Shown here one piece after another: positions 1 to 6,710 of a stretch of 14,462 nt of DNA. How positions within the stretch are numbered: position 1 is the stretch's first letter; every line of letters starts with the position of its first letter. The DNA comes from Spirochaeta sp. (GTDB lineage Bacteria; Spirochaetota; Spirochaetia; DSM-27196; Alkalispirochaetaceae), in contig SKHA01000116.1 in assembly GCA_007117185.1 (NCBI GenBank), positions 1-14,462 on the forward strand, written 5' to 3'. Under the pieces are notes generated by a model. The model was given only the letters and a program-made list of their open reading frames with translations, did not search any database and was not told where the DNA came from. Made by a program: the position numbers and the translations under genes.

Positions 1-14
1 AGTCTTCGGTTCAT
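1..14 (-). CDS. 5' end of a downstream operon gene (probable TRAP partner/binding protein), partial
   Basis: Only the first four codons (Met-Asn-Arg-Arg) and two further bases are inside the window; the gene continues beyond position 1 on the minus strand. An ATG at 14-12 has a good ribosome binding site, GAGGAG at 22-27 on the minus strand, seven bases upstream. It begins 24 bases after the tatT stop codon, so the two genes are very probably co-transcribed. In treponemes the gene following tatT encodes the periplasmic TRAP binding protein (TatP/DctP-like), and I infer the same here from position alone. Nothing in the four visible residues can confirm it. Confidence 0.5.
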
Positions 15-21
15 GCAAACA

Positions 22-27
22 CTCCTC
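22..27 (-). promoter_or_regulatory. Ribosome binding site for the gene starting at position 14
   Basis: GAGGAG on the minus strand lies seven bases before an ATG. It is the main evidence that a gene begins at the left edge. Confidence 0.6.
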
Positions 28-38
28 GTATTGTGGGG

Positions 39-1031
39 CTAATCATCCCAGTCTTCATCCCAGTCTTCAGCCCAATCCTCATCCCAGGAGCCTGCATCAA
101 GAAAGAACCGCTCCAGATTGTCCAGATACCACCGGGCCTGACGCTGTCGAATGGTATTGACCAGGCGGAGGTGCGGTGCCTGCTCCGGATCCACCTGCAG
201 GGCAGCCTCCATGAGCAGTACAAACCCGTCCAGATCCTGTTCAGCGATTTTCACCGCCTCGCCAAGAGACACGTAGGGTGAGCTGTTTCGTCCCCGGGAA
301 AGCCGAATCGCTTCCCGGTAATGAAATCGAGCCCGTTCACGACCGGCAACGGGATCATCCGGTTGGGCCGCGTGGTATGCGATGAAAAACTCATGGATCG
401 CCCCGTCATCGTACTCGGGGTCAAGGGCGTACGCCCGTTCCATGATGGCCGCTCCCAGGTTGCGGGAGAGGTTCAGGCTCATGTCGAAAGGGTCAGCTGA
501 AAGCGCTCCAAGCCAGCCCGCGGCGGCCCAATACAGCAGTGGGACATCATCATCTCCGGCGTCCCTCAGGGCTGCGGCGAACTCATCGCTGCGGGGGTCC
601 TGGAGAAAGCGCGAGTCAGAGATGGCCAGGCCCTGCAACGCCATGTCACGGCCCCGGATGTAGAGGTTTTTTGCCCGCGCCAGGGTTGCTTCTTTCTGGA
701 GATATTCAGAGGAGGGTAACATCGTTGCGGGAGTCTGAAGAAACGCGTTGGCATAGCTGACGTACCCCGATGCGGTAGCCAGCCAGAGATTGCGGTTGGC
801 CGGGTCCTCTTCAAGGAGTGCCTCCTGCAGCTTCAGAACCAGAGGCAGTGCCTGTGCAATCAGCTCCGGATCGTTATCGCTGGTGAAAACGTTGGTCCCG
901 CCTGATGCTCCAGCCAGGACGTTTCCCGCTCGTCGCACTACCAGTTGGTTGATCGAACACGACGGCAACATGCCCGCCAGAAGAAGGAATAGAGACAGAA
1001 GCAGAAGCTTTTTCCGATCTACCGAATCCAT
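39..1031 (-). CDS. tatT: TRAP-transporter-associated lipoprotein TatT
   Basis: 330 residues. The N-terminus is a lipoprotein signal: Lys/Arg near residues 6-8, a Leu-rich core, then the lipobox L-P-S-C with Cys25 as the lipidated residue. The mature part (about 27-310) reads as the TatT family (TPR-like helical protein of treponemes, Tp0956 type). Recognisable landmarks are the GGTNVFTSDNDPEL stretch near residue 44, the helical 'LPLVLKLQEALLEEDPAN' region after it, and a YVSYANAF segment. Family knowledge: TatT is a periplasmic lipoprotein that oligomerises and partners a TRAP substrate-binding protein, probably for hydrophobic ligands. The next gene downstream (start at 14) fits that partner. 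Residues about 316-330 form an unusual repetitive W-D-E-D tail encoded by a 12-bp tandem repeat. The start at 1031 is chosen because it yields the signal peptide; its Shine-Dalgarno is weak. A possible weak promoter lies at 1041-1069. Confidence 0.85.
   Translation of the reverse strand: MDSVDRKKLLLLSLFLLLAGMLPSCSINQLVVRRAGNVLAGASGGTNVFTSDNDPELIAQALPLVLKLQEALLEEDPANRNLWLATASGYVSYANAFLQTPATMLPSSEYLQKEATLARAKNLYIRGRDMALQGLAISDSRFLQDPRSDEFAAALRDAGDDDVPLLYWAAAGWLGALSADPFDMSLNLSRNLGAAIMERAYALDPEYDDGAIHEFFIAYHAAQPDDPVAGRERARFHYREAIRLSRGRNSSPYVSLGEAVKIAEQDLDGFVLLMEAALQVDPEQAPHLRLVNTIRQRQARWYLDNLERFFLDAGSWDEDWAEDWDEDWDD
47..87 (-). repeat. 12-bp tandem repeat coding the Trp-Asp-Glu-Asp tail of TatT
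   Basis: On the plus strand the unit cccagtcttcat occurs at 47-58, then cccagtcttcag at 59-70, cccaatcctcat at 71-82 and a partial cccag at 83-87, about 3.4 copies. It is in frame with tatT and codes a period-4 peptide of Trp followed by Asp/Glu/Ala acidic residues. The length is a multiple of 3, so copy changes would alter tail length without frameshift. Confidence 0.85.
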
Positions 1032-1040
1032 GATCTGTCT

Positions 1041-1069
1041 TTTCTACCTTTTTTTGGGGTGAACGACAA
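1041..1069 (-). promoter_or_regulatory. Possible weak promoter for tatT
   Basis: On the minus strand TTGTCG (1069-1064) is followed after 17 bases by TAGAAA (1046-1041), each matching 4 of 6 consensus positions. It lies directly before the tatT start, which would give a very short leader. Low confidence; read-through from the gene ending at 1131 is an alternative. Confidence 0.25.
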
Positions 1070-1073
1070 CTCC

Positions 1074-1091
1074 CTGTGCCTGTGCCTGTGC
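1074..1091. repeat. Three perfect copies of CTGTGC in the tatT upstream region
   Basis: The hexamer ctgtgc repeats exactly three times in the 99-bp gap between tatT and the upstream amidase gene. No function is evident; it could be chance or a slippage-prone spacer. Confidence 0.8.
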
Positions 1092-1130
1092 CGCGTGCCG
1101 GGTTGAGGTGTCCCCCTGGTGAGGAGCTGT

Positions 1131-1685
1131 TTACACGCGACGGCGAAGCTGTTCCAGGGTGATCAGCTCACCCGGCAGGGTCGGGTCATCTCCTGCGGTC
1201 CGCAGAAAGAGCGGTAGCGTGTGGGTCCCGGGGGGGTGAGGTCCGTGGGGTGGCTGCCACGGCGGCGGTGGCTGGTGCCATGATCCGTCGGGGTACCGCA
1301 TATGGCGGCGGTCCGAAGCGAACGTTTCCATGAATTCCATGGCTGGCACTACCCTGAAGAGAGGTCTGAGGGATAGGGGTATCCCAACGGGGAAGGTAGC
1401 ATTGAGATACGTCATCGCCGGCAGGGTCAGGCCGAGGCGACAGTCCGGATCGACAATGGACGCCGGAGGGTGTGACTGCAGAAGAATTACGTGATAGTCC
1501 CACAGTACGGGAGCCCCTGGGGGGGCTGCCTTCTGGTGATTCAGAAGACAACACCGGTTCTGGTTGGTGATAAACAGCGCCGAGAGCATCTCCGGGTCTT
1601 CTCCCCGGTCCAACAGGTCCCGACAGAAGAAATACGCGTTCTCCTCGCAATAGTACGGCTGGTAGCGATATCCGCTGAGGTCCAT
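1131..1685 (-). CDS. NTAQ1-like protein N-terminal glutamine amidohydrolase
   Basis: 184 residues, matching the eukaryotic NTAQ1 family (Nt_Gln_amidase) along its length. That family deamidates an N-terminal Gln to Glu on proteins, creating a secondary destabilising residue of the N-degron pathway. Visible landmarks in family order are YYCEEN (Cys13), ALFITN (37-41 region), VLWDYHVILL (His65), VDPD (Asp79), FRVV, and FASDRRHM followed by a Pro-rich PPPPW segment. Cys13, His65 and Asp79 align with the human catalytic triad Cys28/His81/Asp97, so the enzyme looks intact. It is cytoplasmic by absence of a signal peptide. The C-terminal third has a Pro/His-rich loop (about 138-156). The ATG at 1685 has no obvious Shine-Dalgarno; TATATT at 1698-1693 on the minus strand could be a -10 box, but no -35 is visible. 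tatT lies 99 bp downstream, with no clear terminator between. Confidence 0.85.
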   Translation of the reverse strand: MDLSGYRYQPYYCEENAYFFCRDLLDRGEDPEMLSALFITNQNRCCLLNHQKAAPPGAPVLWDYHVILLQSHPPASIVDPDCRLGLTLPAMTYLNATFPVGIPLSLRPLFRVVPAMEFMETFASDRRHMRYPDGSWHQPPPPWQPPHGPHPPGTHTLPLFLRTAGDDPTLPGELITLEQLRRRV

Positions 1686-1734
1686 CAGAGTAATATATCG
1701 ACCGCTTTGACCTGCTGTGGTAGTCTCGCCGAGG

Positions 1735-2316
1735 ATGACTGATCACAAGGATGCCCTGGACGACACCCGAAACGAACCGTCACTGGCCAATCTACTGGCA
1801 ATTCTGGCTGCGCTGGCGATGTTTTTTTCGACCCTGGAGTACCTCATTCCCAAGCCTGTTCCATTCTTTCGTGTGGGCCTGGCAAACATTCCGTTGCTGG
1901 TGACGCTACGGTTCTTTCGGGTGCGCCACGTCCTGGCGTTGGCTCTCATCAAGGTTATTGGCCAGGGGCTGATTCACGGGACACTGGCGAGTTACGTGTT
2001 CCTCTTCTCCCTTGTGGGGACACTGGCCAGTGCGTTGGTGATGATTATCCTCTTTCGGACAGGTGGTCGACGCATTTCTCTGGTGGGAGTAAGCGCCGGT
2101 GGCGCAATCGCCAGTAACGTCATTCAGGTAGCGTTGTCGGTTCATTTCATCTTCGGACCGGCATCGTGGGTGATCGCTCCGCCGTTTCTCATCGCCGGAC
2201 TGGGCGCCGGTATCTTCGTCGGGCTGGTTGCCGAACGTGTTGCGGCTGGTTCCCGGTGGGTAGACCGTCTGGAGTCGGACTATCGATGTCTGCGGGAAGC
2301 GGGAAGACCAGGATGA
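1735..2316 (+). CDS. Gx transporter family / heptaprenyl diphosphate synthase component I-like membrane protein (ECF S-component-like)
   Basis: 193 residues with about five hydrophobic segments (around 20-38, 48-62, 66-82, 86-107, 122-140 and 147-168). The N-terminal third reads as the Hpre_diP_synt_I/Gx transporter family: a first helix ending in LEYLIPKPVPFFRVGLANI, the conserved 'E.LIP.P.P..+.GLAN' signature, followed by the GxG-rich later helices. Despite the historic 'heptaprenyl diphosphate synthase component I' label, the family is thought to belong with ECF-type substrate-capture (S) proteins. The next gene resembles an ECF T component, supporting a transport role. The ATG at 1735 is preferred over an in-frame GTG at 1717, although GAGG abuts it with no spacer; the start is uncertain. 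Substrate unknown. Confidence 0.75.
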   Translation: MTDHKDALDDTRNEPSLANLLAILAALAMFFSTLEYLIPKPVPFFRVGLANIPLLVTLRFFRVRHVLALALIKVIGQGLIHGTLASYVFLFSLVGTLASALVMIILFRTGGRRISLVGVSAGGAIASNVIQVALSVHFIFGPASWVIAPPFLIAGLGAGIFVGLVAERVAAGSRWVDRLESDYRCLREAGRPG

Positions 2317-2945
2317 GTCTACGGAACCAGAATCCCTGGATGCTGCGGAACATTGCTGCGGGAACTCTTTTTCGTGCCGGTATGGCAATCCTTCCGGCTT
2401 TTTTGCTGCAGGGCGGGCTGCTGCTGCGGTTCCTGCAGGTTGTTCTCTTTGGCGCCCTTGCCGTTGTGGCTGGAAAACGGCTGCAATGGCTCTACTTTTC
2501 GACGATCATTCTGACGATTACGGTTTTTCACCTGCTGGTTCCCTCCGGTGCGGTACTGTTCACACTGGGAACGTTCCGGGTAACCCTTGGAGCTCTTCAA
2601 ACCGGGCTCTACAAGGCGCTTACCATAACCGGAATGGTCTTCATATCGCTGGTGGCAGTCCGCGCTGACCTGCGCCTCCCTGGACGTCTCGGTTCTCTGG
2701 CGGGAAAAACGTTCTGGTCGTTCGAACAGATTATGGAGCACCGCCGGGAGATTGACCCCCGACACCTGCTGCGAACTGGAGATGAGCTGGTGCTGCGTCT
2801 CTACGATGACCTTCGGAACATGGACAGCGACCGGGACGATGTCCAGGCGCACAAGGGGACCGCCCGGCGAAGTTCTCCAGCGGGAAGCGGGTTGGTCTGG
2901 ACGGTGGTGATGGTGCAGTGGCTCCTGGTCATTCTTCCACTGTAA
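2313..2945 (+). CDS. EcfT/CbiQ-like integral membrane protein
   Basis: 210 residues. The start ATG at 2313 overlaps the previous stop as ATGA, and an AGG precedes it, so I choose it over the in-frame ATG at 2286 and longer forms. Hydrophobic segments lie near residues 12-55, 57-78 and 102-117, with one at the extreme C-terminus (193-209). The stretch P-S-G-A-V-L-F-T-L-G followed by F-R-V-T-x-G-A-L-Q-x-G-L (77-100) closely resembles the corresponding loop and helix of ECF transporter T proteins, which carry a P-G-G-x-V-L-F-x-x-G pattern and a G-L-x-x-G-L helix. The cytoplasmic part (118-190) is charged; I do not see the canonical paired A-R-S/G coupling motifs that contact EcfA ATPases. Co-translated with the S-like protein upstream. 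A divergent T component, or a partner that works without an ATPase, are both possible. Confidence 0.55.
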   Translation: MSLRNQNPWMLRNIAAGTLFRAGMAILPAFLLQGGLLLRFLQVVLFGALAVVAGKRLQWLYFSTIILTITVFHLLVPSGAVLFTLGTFRVTLGALQTGLYKALTITGMVFISLVAVRADLRLPGRLGSLAGKTFWSFEQIMEHRREIDPRHLLRTGDELVLRLYDDLRNMDSDRDDVQAHKGTARRSSPAGSGLVWTVVMVQWLLVILPL

Positions 2946-2969
2946 GGAAAAATACGCTACCATCGAACC

Positions 2970-4031
2970 ATGAGTGAGATTCTTTTCAGCGGTGTGCAAC
3001 AGCTTGGTGTTGGTATTCCCGATACCGATCTGGCGTTTCAGTGGTTTCGCCAGACCTTCGGTGCGGATGTGCCGGTATTCCGGGAGGCAGCGGAAGCTCC
3101 GTTTATGACTCCCTACACCGGTGGGGAGGTTCATGCTCGGGACGCCATGCTGGCGGTGAATCTTGCCGGGGGCGGCGGTTTCGAGATCTGGCAGTATACC
3201 AGCCGCACCCCGGTGGCCCCGGAACGGCCGGTGATTATTGGCGACTACGGGATTCTGGCCGGCAGGATCAAGGCGCGGGGGGTACACCAGGCGTATCAGC
3301 GGCTTCAGGCCCAGGGCGTCAATGTGGCCGGCGGGGTGACCGAAGATCCCGCAGGGACCCAGCGCTTCTCCCTTCAGGATCCCTGGGGCAACTGGTACCA
3401 GGTGGTGGAGGGAGCGGAGTGGTTCTCCCGACCCTCCCGGCAGACCGGTGGCGTGGAAGGGGCGATCATCGGCGTCTCCGACATGGCCACAGCCCTGGAT
3501 TTCTACGCCACCGTTCTGGGTTACGATACCAAGCTCTACGACGAAAACGGAATTTTTGAAGATCTGGCTCAAATCCCCGGTGGGGACGTTCCGTTGCGCC
3601 GGATTCTTCTGACCCGCTCTGCCGGGCAGCAGGGGGCGTTCAGCATCCTCTTTGGAGCAACCAGGATTGAGCTTGTGGAAGTTCCGGGCACCCCGGGGAA
3701 GCGGATCTTCCAGGACCGCTATTGGGGTGACCTGGGGTTCATCCACCTTTGCTTCGATATCGTCGGCATGGATATGCTCAAGACCCGCTGTGAGGCAGCC
3801 GGTCATCCCTTCACCGTTGACAGCGGATCAAGCTTTGACATGGGCGAAGCTGGTGGGCGCTTCGCTTACGTGGAAGACCCCGACGGCACCCTGATAGAGT
3901 TCGTAGAGACCCACAAGCTGCCGATCATGAAAAAAATGAACTGGTACCTGGATCTGAGAAAGCGCGGAATGGAACGGCCCCTTCCGCGCTGGATGATTCA
4001 GGCGATGGGACTGGGGCGCGTCAAGGGGTGA
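2970..4031 (+). CDS. Two-domain VOC-fold (glyoxalase/dioxygenase superfamily) protein
   Basis: 353 residues with two vicinal-oxygen-chelate modules, about 6-150 and 160-316, each ending in the typical 'DP.G....V..' strand: DPWGNWYQVVE near 137 and DPDGTLIEFVET near 303. Helices of the type 'A.. FY. .LGYD' (residues 173-186) are classic for the fold. In the second module His259 (GFIHLCFDI) and Glu310 are in positions expected for metal ligands, but the first strand of each module has Gln or Ala where a His is usual. The metal site may therefore be incomplete or use other ligands. The tail (317-353) is basic and amphipathic. It follows the ECF-like pair by 24 bp and may be read from the same transcript. 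It converges with the alpha-oxoamine synthase gene, the two 3' ends overlapping by 11 bp. The substrate cannot be told from sequence. Confidence 0.75.
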   Translation: MSEILFSGVQQLGVGIPDTDLAFQWFRQTFGADVPVFREAAEAPFMTPYTGGEVHARDAMLAVNLAGGGGFEIWQYTSRTPVAPERPVIIGDYGILAGRIKARGVHQAYQRLQAQGVNVAGGVTEDPAGTQRFSLQDPWGNWYQVVEGAEWFSRPSRQTGGVEGAIIGVSDMATALDFYATVLGYDTKLYDENGIFEDLAQIPGGDVPLRRILLTRSAGQQGAFSILFGATRIELVEVPGTPGKRIFQDRYWGDLGFIHLCFDIVGMDMLKTRCEAAGHPFTVDSGSSFDMGEAGGRFAYVEDPDGTLIEFVETHKLPIMKKMNWYLDLRKRGMERPLPRWMIQAMGLGRVKG

Positions 4032-5355
4032 TCCCGTAGACCTTGCGGATCTTCTGCTCCTCCTCGGCGGTCATGGACAGGCGCAGCCCCAGGTTATCCC
4101 GCATTCCCTTGAACACCTCAAGAGTGGTGGCTACATCCTCGTCCCGGTGCATCGCCGTGGGAATCATGCGGAACATCAGCAGTCCCAGGGGGATCACCGG
4201 GTACGCGATGGCGGTGACAAACACCCCCTGACTGCGCAGGAACCCCGCTGTCTTGGCCCCGACCGCTTCCATCGATTCCTCCCCCAGGGGGACGAAGACC
4301 GAGCAAATCGGCGACTCCCCGGGGCCGATATGAAACCCCAGATCTCTGAGTCCGTCTTTCAGACTGTTGCTGATCCGCCACATCTGCGCCCGGCGATCGT
4401 CGCCGCTGCGAACCAGCTCCAACGTCTTGCGCAGCGTCTCCACGTATATCATGGGCAGGCTCTTGGCGAAGACCTGTGTACGGGCGTTGTAGGTGATCCA
4501 CTCGATTACCTCCTTTGTGGAGGCTGAGAACCCCCCGATGGAGGCGAAACTCTTGGCGAACGTTCCAAAGTAGATGTCTACCTCGTCCTGAACTCCGAAA
4601 TGGTCGGCGGTACCGCGGCCCATCGCACCCATGGTACCCCAGCCGTGGGCGTCGTCGATGTACAGGCGGGCGTCGTACTGCCGTGCCAGGGCGGTGATCT
4701 CCTTGAGCTTTGCCAGGTCGCCGGTCATCCCGTAGACCCCTTCGGTCATAATCAGGACGCCCCCCTTGCGGTCGCGGTTGGTTCGCTTGAGCACCTGCTC
4801 GAGGTTGTCCATGTTGTTATGTTTGAATACCCGCAATTGGGTGCCGTTCATCGCCTGCGCCAGAAACGCGCCGTCCACGATACACGCGTGGGAAAGCTTG
4901 TCCATCACCATCACATCGTCTTTGCCCAGAAGTGACTGGATCGTTCCCTGGACGCCCATGTAGCCGTAGTTGAAGAGGAACGCCGCTTCCTTGCTGGTGA
5001 ACTCCGCCAGCTCGCGCTCGAAGGACTGATGGTAGGGCGAGTTGCCGCTCATCATCCGCGAGCCCATGGGTGAACTCACCCCGAACTGATCCAGGGCGCT
5101 GTGGGCGGTGGCGATAACATCCGGGTGATTGGCCAGCCCCAGATAGTTATTGATTGACCACATGATGTGCTCCCGCCCCTTGAACTCCATCGTCCGGTTG
5201 GGATTGGGAGGCAGGGTGGGGCGGGTGAAGTCGTCGTCACCAATTATTCTCATCTTTCCGAAGTAGCCGCCGTCGGTACTGCATTTGGCGAAAACATCGG
5301 TCATTCCGGCGGCCTTCTCGGCACTTTCCTGTTCGGCACTTTGATCCAACAGCAT
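4021..5355 (-). CDS. Alpha-oxoamine synthase, probable cysteate-C-fatty acyltransferase (serine palmitoyltransferase-like)
   Basis: 444 residues, a fold-type I PLP enzyme of the SPT/KBL/AONS family, which condenses an amino acid with an acyl thioester with loss of CO2. Landmarks: NNYLGLANHP (69-78), PMGSRMMSG (96-104), SHACIVDG (155-162, His156 stacking on PLP), TEGVYGMTGD (204-213), DDAHG (234-238), and GTFAKSFASIGG with Lys268 as the PLP Schiff base. The C-terminal PVIPLGLLMFRMIPTAMH (386-403) matches the family's substrate-binding region. The first 55 residues form an extra N-terminal arm compared with KBL. The PMG.RMMSG and GTFAKS variants resemble, from memory, a Bacteroidota subgroup distinct from their serine palmitoyltransferase. 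It lies 2 bp downstream of a cysteate-synthase-like gene, whose last codons hold its Shine-Dalgarno (AGAGGAG near 5362-5368). I therefore infer cysteate plus acyl thioester to 3-dehydrocapnine. Serine or glycine as substrate remains possible. Confidence 0.75.
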   Translation of the reverse strand: MLLDQSAEQESAEKAAGMTDVFAKCSTDGGYFGKMRIIGDDDFTRPTLPPNPNRTMEFKGREHIMWSINNYLGLANHPDVIATAHSALDQFGVSSPMGSRMMSGNSPYHQSFERELAEFTSKEAAFLFNYGYMGVQGTIQSLLGKDDVMVMDKLSHACIVDGAFLAQAMNGTQLRVFKHNNMDNLEQVLKRTNRDRKGGVLIMTEGVYGMTGDLAKLKEITALARQYDARLYIDDAHGWGTMGAMGRGTADHFGVQDEVDIYFGTFAKSFASIGGFSASTKEVIEWITYNARTQVFAKSLPMIYVETLRKTLELVRSGDDRRAQMWRISNSLKDGLRDLGFHIGPGESPICSVFVPLGEESMEAVGAKTAGFLRSQGVFVTAIAYPVIPLGLLMFRMIPTAMHRDEDVATTLEVFKGMRDNLGLRLSMTAEEEQKIRKVYGITP

Positions 5356-5357
5356 TG

Positions 5358-6710
5358 CTATTCTCCTCTGATCGTCTGGATTCGCCGCACTGCGGTGGCG
5401 ATCGCTTCGGGGTGGAAGAGTTCTCTTCCTGCCAGGATATCCGGGGTGACCGGGACAACCGCCAGCTCCTTGCGGATGCGATGGTAACCACCTCCGGTAA
5501 TATTCAACAAGACGTAATCGTCACGATTGATGGTTCCCTGCTCCAGCGCGAGTTCCAGCCCCGCTACAGCCACCATCGCTGCGGGACTCAGGTCTACCCC
5601 TTCCAGGGCGAGAAACCGTTGCCCGGCGCTGATCGCCGCGTTGTTCGCTACTGCGTACATCTTGCCGTTTGTGGCGGTCAGCGCGTCAAACAGCCCGCCG
5701 GTCATGCTCCAGGGGGGGGCGCGGTTGGCCAGTACCTTCGCTACGATCTCGGCGGTCTGCTGTCGGGCTGTCTCGTGGTCCGGGATAAGAAGATCCCGGG
5801 AACGGGCGGCCCAGCTGTCTGCCAGAACCTGGAAGGGGGCGTTCTGGACCAGGTGCAACATGGTGACGGTTGACCCGTATCGTCCGTCTGCCAGGAGGCG
5901 CAGGTTGGCCTCCCACGCGGCGATCCCCCCGGTACCGCTGCCCACTGCCTGTATGTAGTGATCGGGAACTCGTCCCATTGCTTCAGCTCCGGCGAGATAG
6001 GTGGTGCCCATGCCGTCCCGACGGGCTACGTTTCGTGCACCCCCTTCAGGGCGGAACCCCGGGGATTCGGACAAGAGCGCCGCCAGCTCAATCGCGTCGG
6101 TATAGTCCATCCCGGCCCGCACGGCCACGACAACGGTGGTTCCGCCCCGAGGGGCTACCGTCCAGATCTCCGGCAGGTTCTGCTCGGGTACCACTACCAC
6201 CAGGGGCAGGTGATTCTCCGTGGCGACCCGGAGGAACGCCCGGGCGGTGTTGCCTGCCGAAGCGACCACCAGCATCCTGTTGTGCGCTTCTTCGCCCAGG
6301 CGACCAAAAACAGCGTACGCTTCGTTTTCCTTGAACGTGCCGGTGGGAATCCGGGCACCACGCTCGGGCCACCACCCGCTGAAGGAAACGTAGAGATTTT
6401 TCATTGAGAGCGCATCAGCGAGGCCGCGACTCTTCCAGGAGACGGGCCCACCCGATCCGGCGAGGGGTCGTCGCAATGGGAGCCAGGACGCGAAACGATG
6501 CAGACCTTCTGCAAGCGGGTCAGGTTGAAACTGTACGGTGGGGTACTCTGTCCGCAACAGGGACCCATCACCAGCGTAACCGGGCGCGGTCAAGGGTTGA
6601 TCAGGTGTCTCCGCTACCACCGCTCCGGTGGCCAGGCTTCGCAAGTGATACGGGGCGCCCTCCCGGGGATCCTGGTTGACCGATTCTGATGGTGCGTGCA
6701 TCCCCGGCAT
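5358..6710 (-). CDS. Cysteate synthase-like PLP enzyme (threonine synthase fold)
   Basis: 450 residues from the ATG at 6710. Fold-type II PLP enzyme: TGTFKENEAY with Lys127 as the Schiff-base lysine, SAGNTAR (151-157) as the substrate loop, and GSGTGG (257-262) as the phosphate cradle. The stretches FSGWWPERGA, EGGARNVARRDGMGT (222-236) and QAVGSGTGGIAAWEA are characteristic of the cysteate synthase branch, known from methanogens (coenzyme M) and Bacteroidota (sulfonolipids). That branch makes L-cysteate from O-phosphoserine and sulfite. The N-terminal domain (YHLRSLATG... GSLLRTEYP) also follows the threonine-synthase-like layout. The start at 6710 has AAGGG five bases upstream. A longer reading frame back to 6944 exists but would run into the divergent regulator and add an implausible hydrophobic leader. 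It forms a tight operon with the alpha-oxoamine synthase. Confidence 0.8.
   Translation of the reverse strand: MPGMHAPSESVNQDPREGAPYHLRSLATGAVVAETPDQPLTAPGYAGDGSLLRTEYPTVQFQPDPLAEGLHRFASWLPLRRPLAGSGGPVSWKSRGLADALSMKNLYVSFSGWWPERGARIPTGTFKENEAYAVFGRLGEEAHNRMLVVASAGNTARAFLRVATENHLPLVVVVPEQNLPEIWTVAPRGGTTVVVAVRAGMDYTDAIELAALLSESPGFRPEGGARNVARRDGMGTTYLAGAEAMGRVPDHYIQAVGSGTGGIAAWEANLRLLADGRYGSTVTMLHLVQNAPFQVLADSWAARSRDLLIPDHETARQQTAEIVAKVLANRAPPWSMTGGLFDALTATNGKMYAVANNAAISAGQRFLALEGVDLSPAAMVAVAGLELALEQGTINRDDYVLLNITGGGYHRIRKELAVVPVTPDILAGRELFHPEAIATAVRRIQTIRGE

Noticed and set aside
47..87. Repeat cluster considered as CRISPR
   Set aside because: The units are contiguous 12-mers without spacers and are in frame within tatT, so it is a coding tandem repeat.
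1047..1055. T-rich run that could be a terminator
   Set aside because: No stem precedes it on the plus strand and no plus-strand gene ends there; on the minus strand it is an A-run between the possible promoter elements of tatT.
1186..1746. Open frame of 186 codons on the minus strand
   Set aside because: It overlaps the NTAQ1-like gene in another frame and is Arg/Pro/Ser-rich without recognisable motifs; the NTAQ1 frame has clear family motifs.
2319..3806. Open frame of 495 codons on the minus strand
   Set aside because: It is antisense to the EcfT-like and VOC genes, has a His/Arg/Pro-rich low-complexity composition typical of a shadow frame in GC-rich DNA, and matches no family I know.
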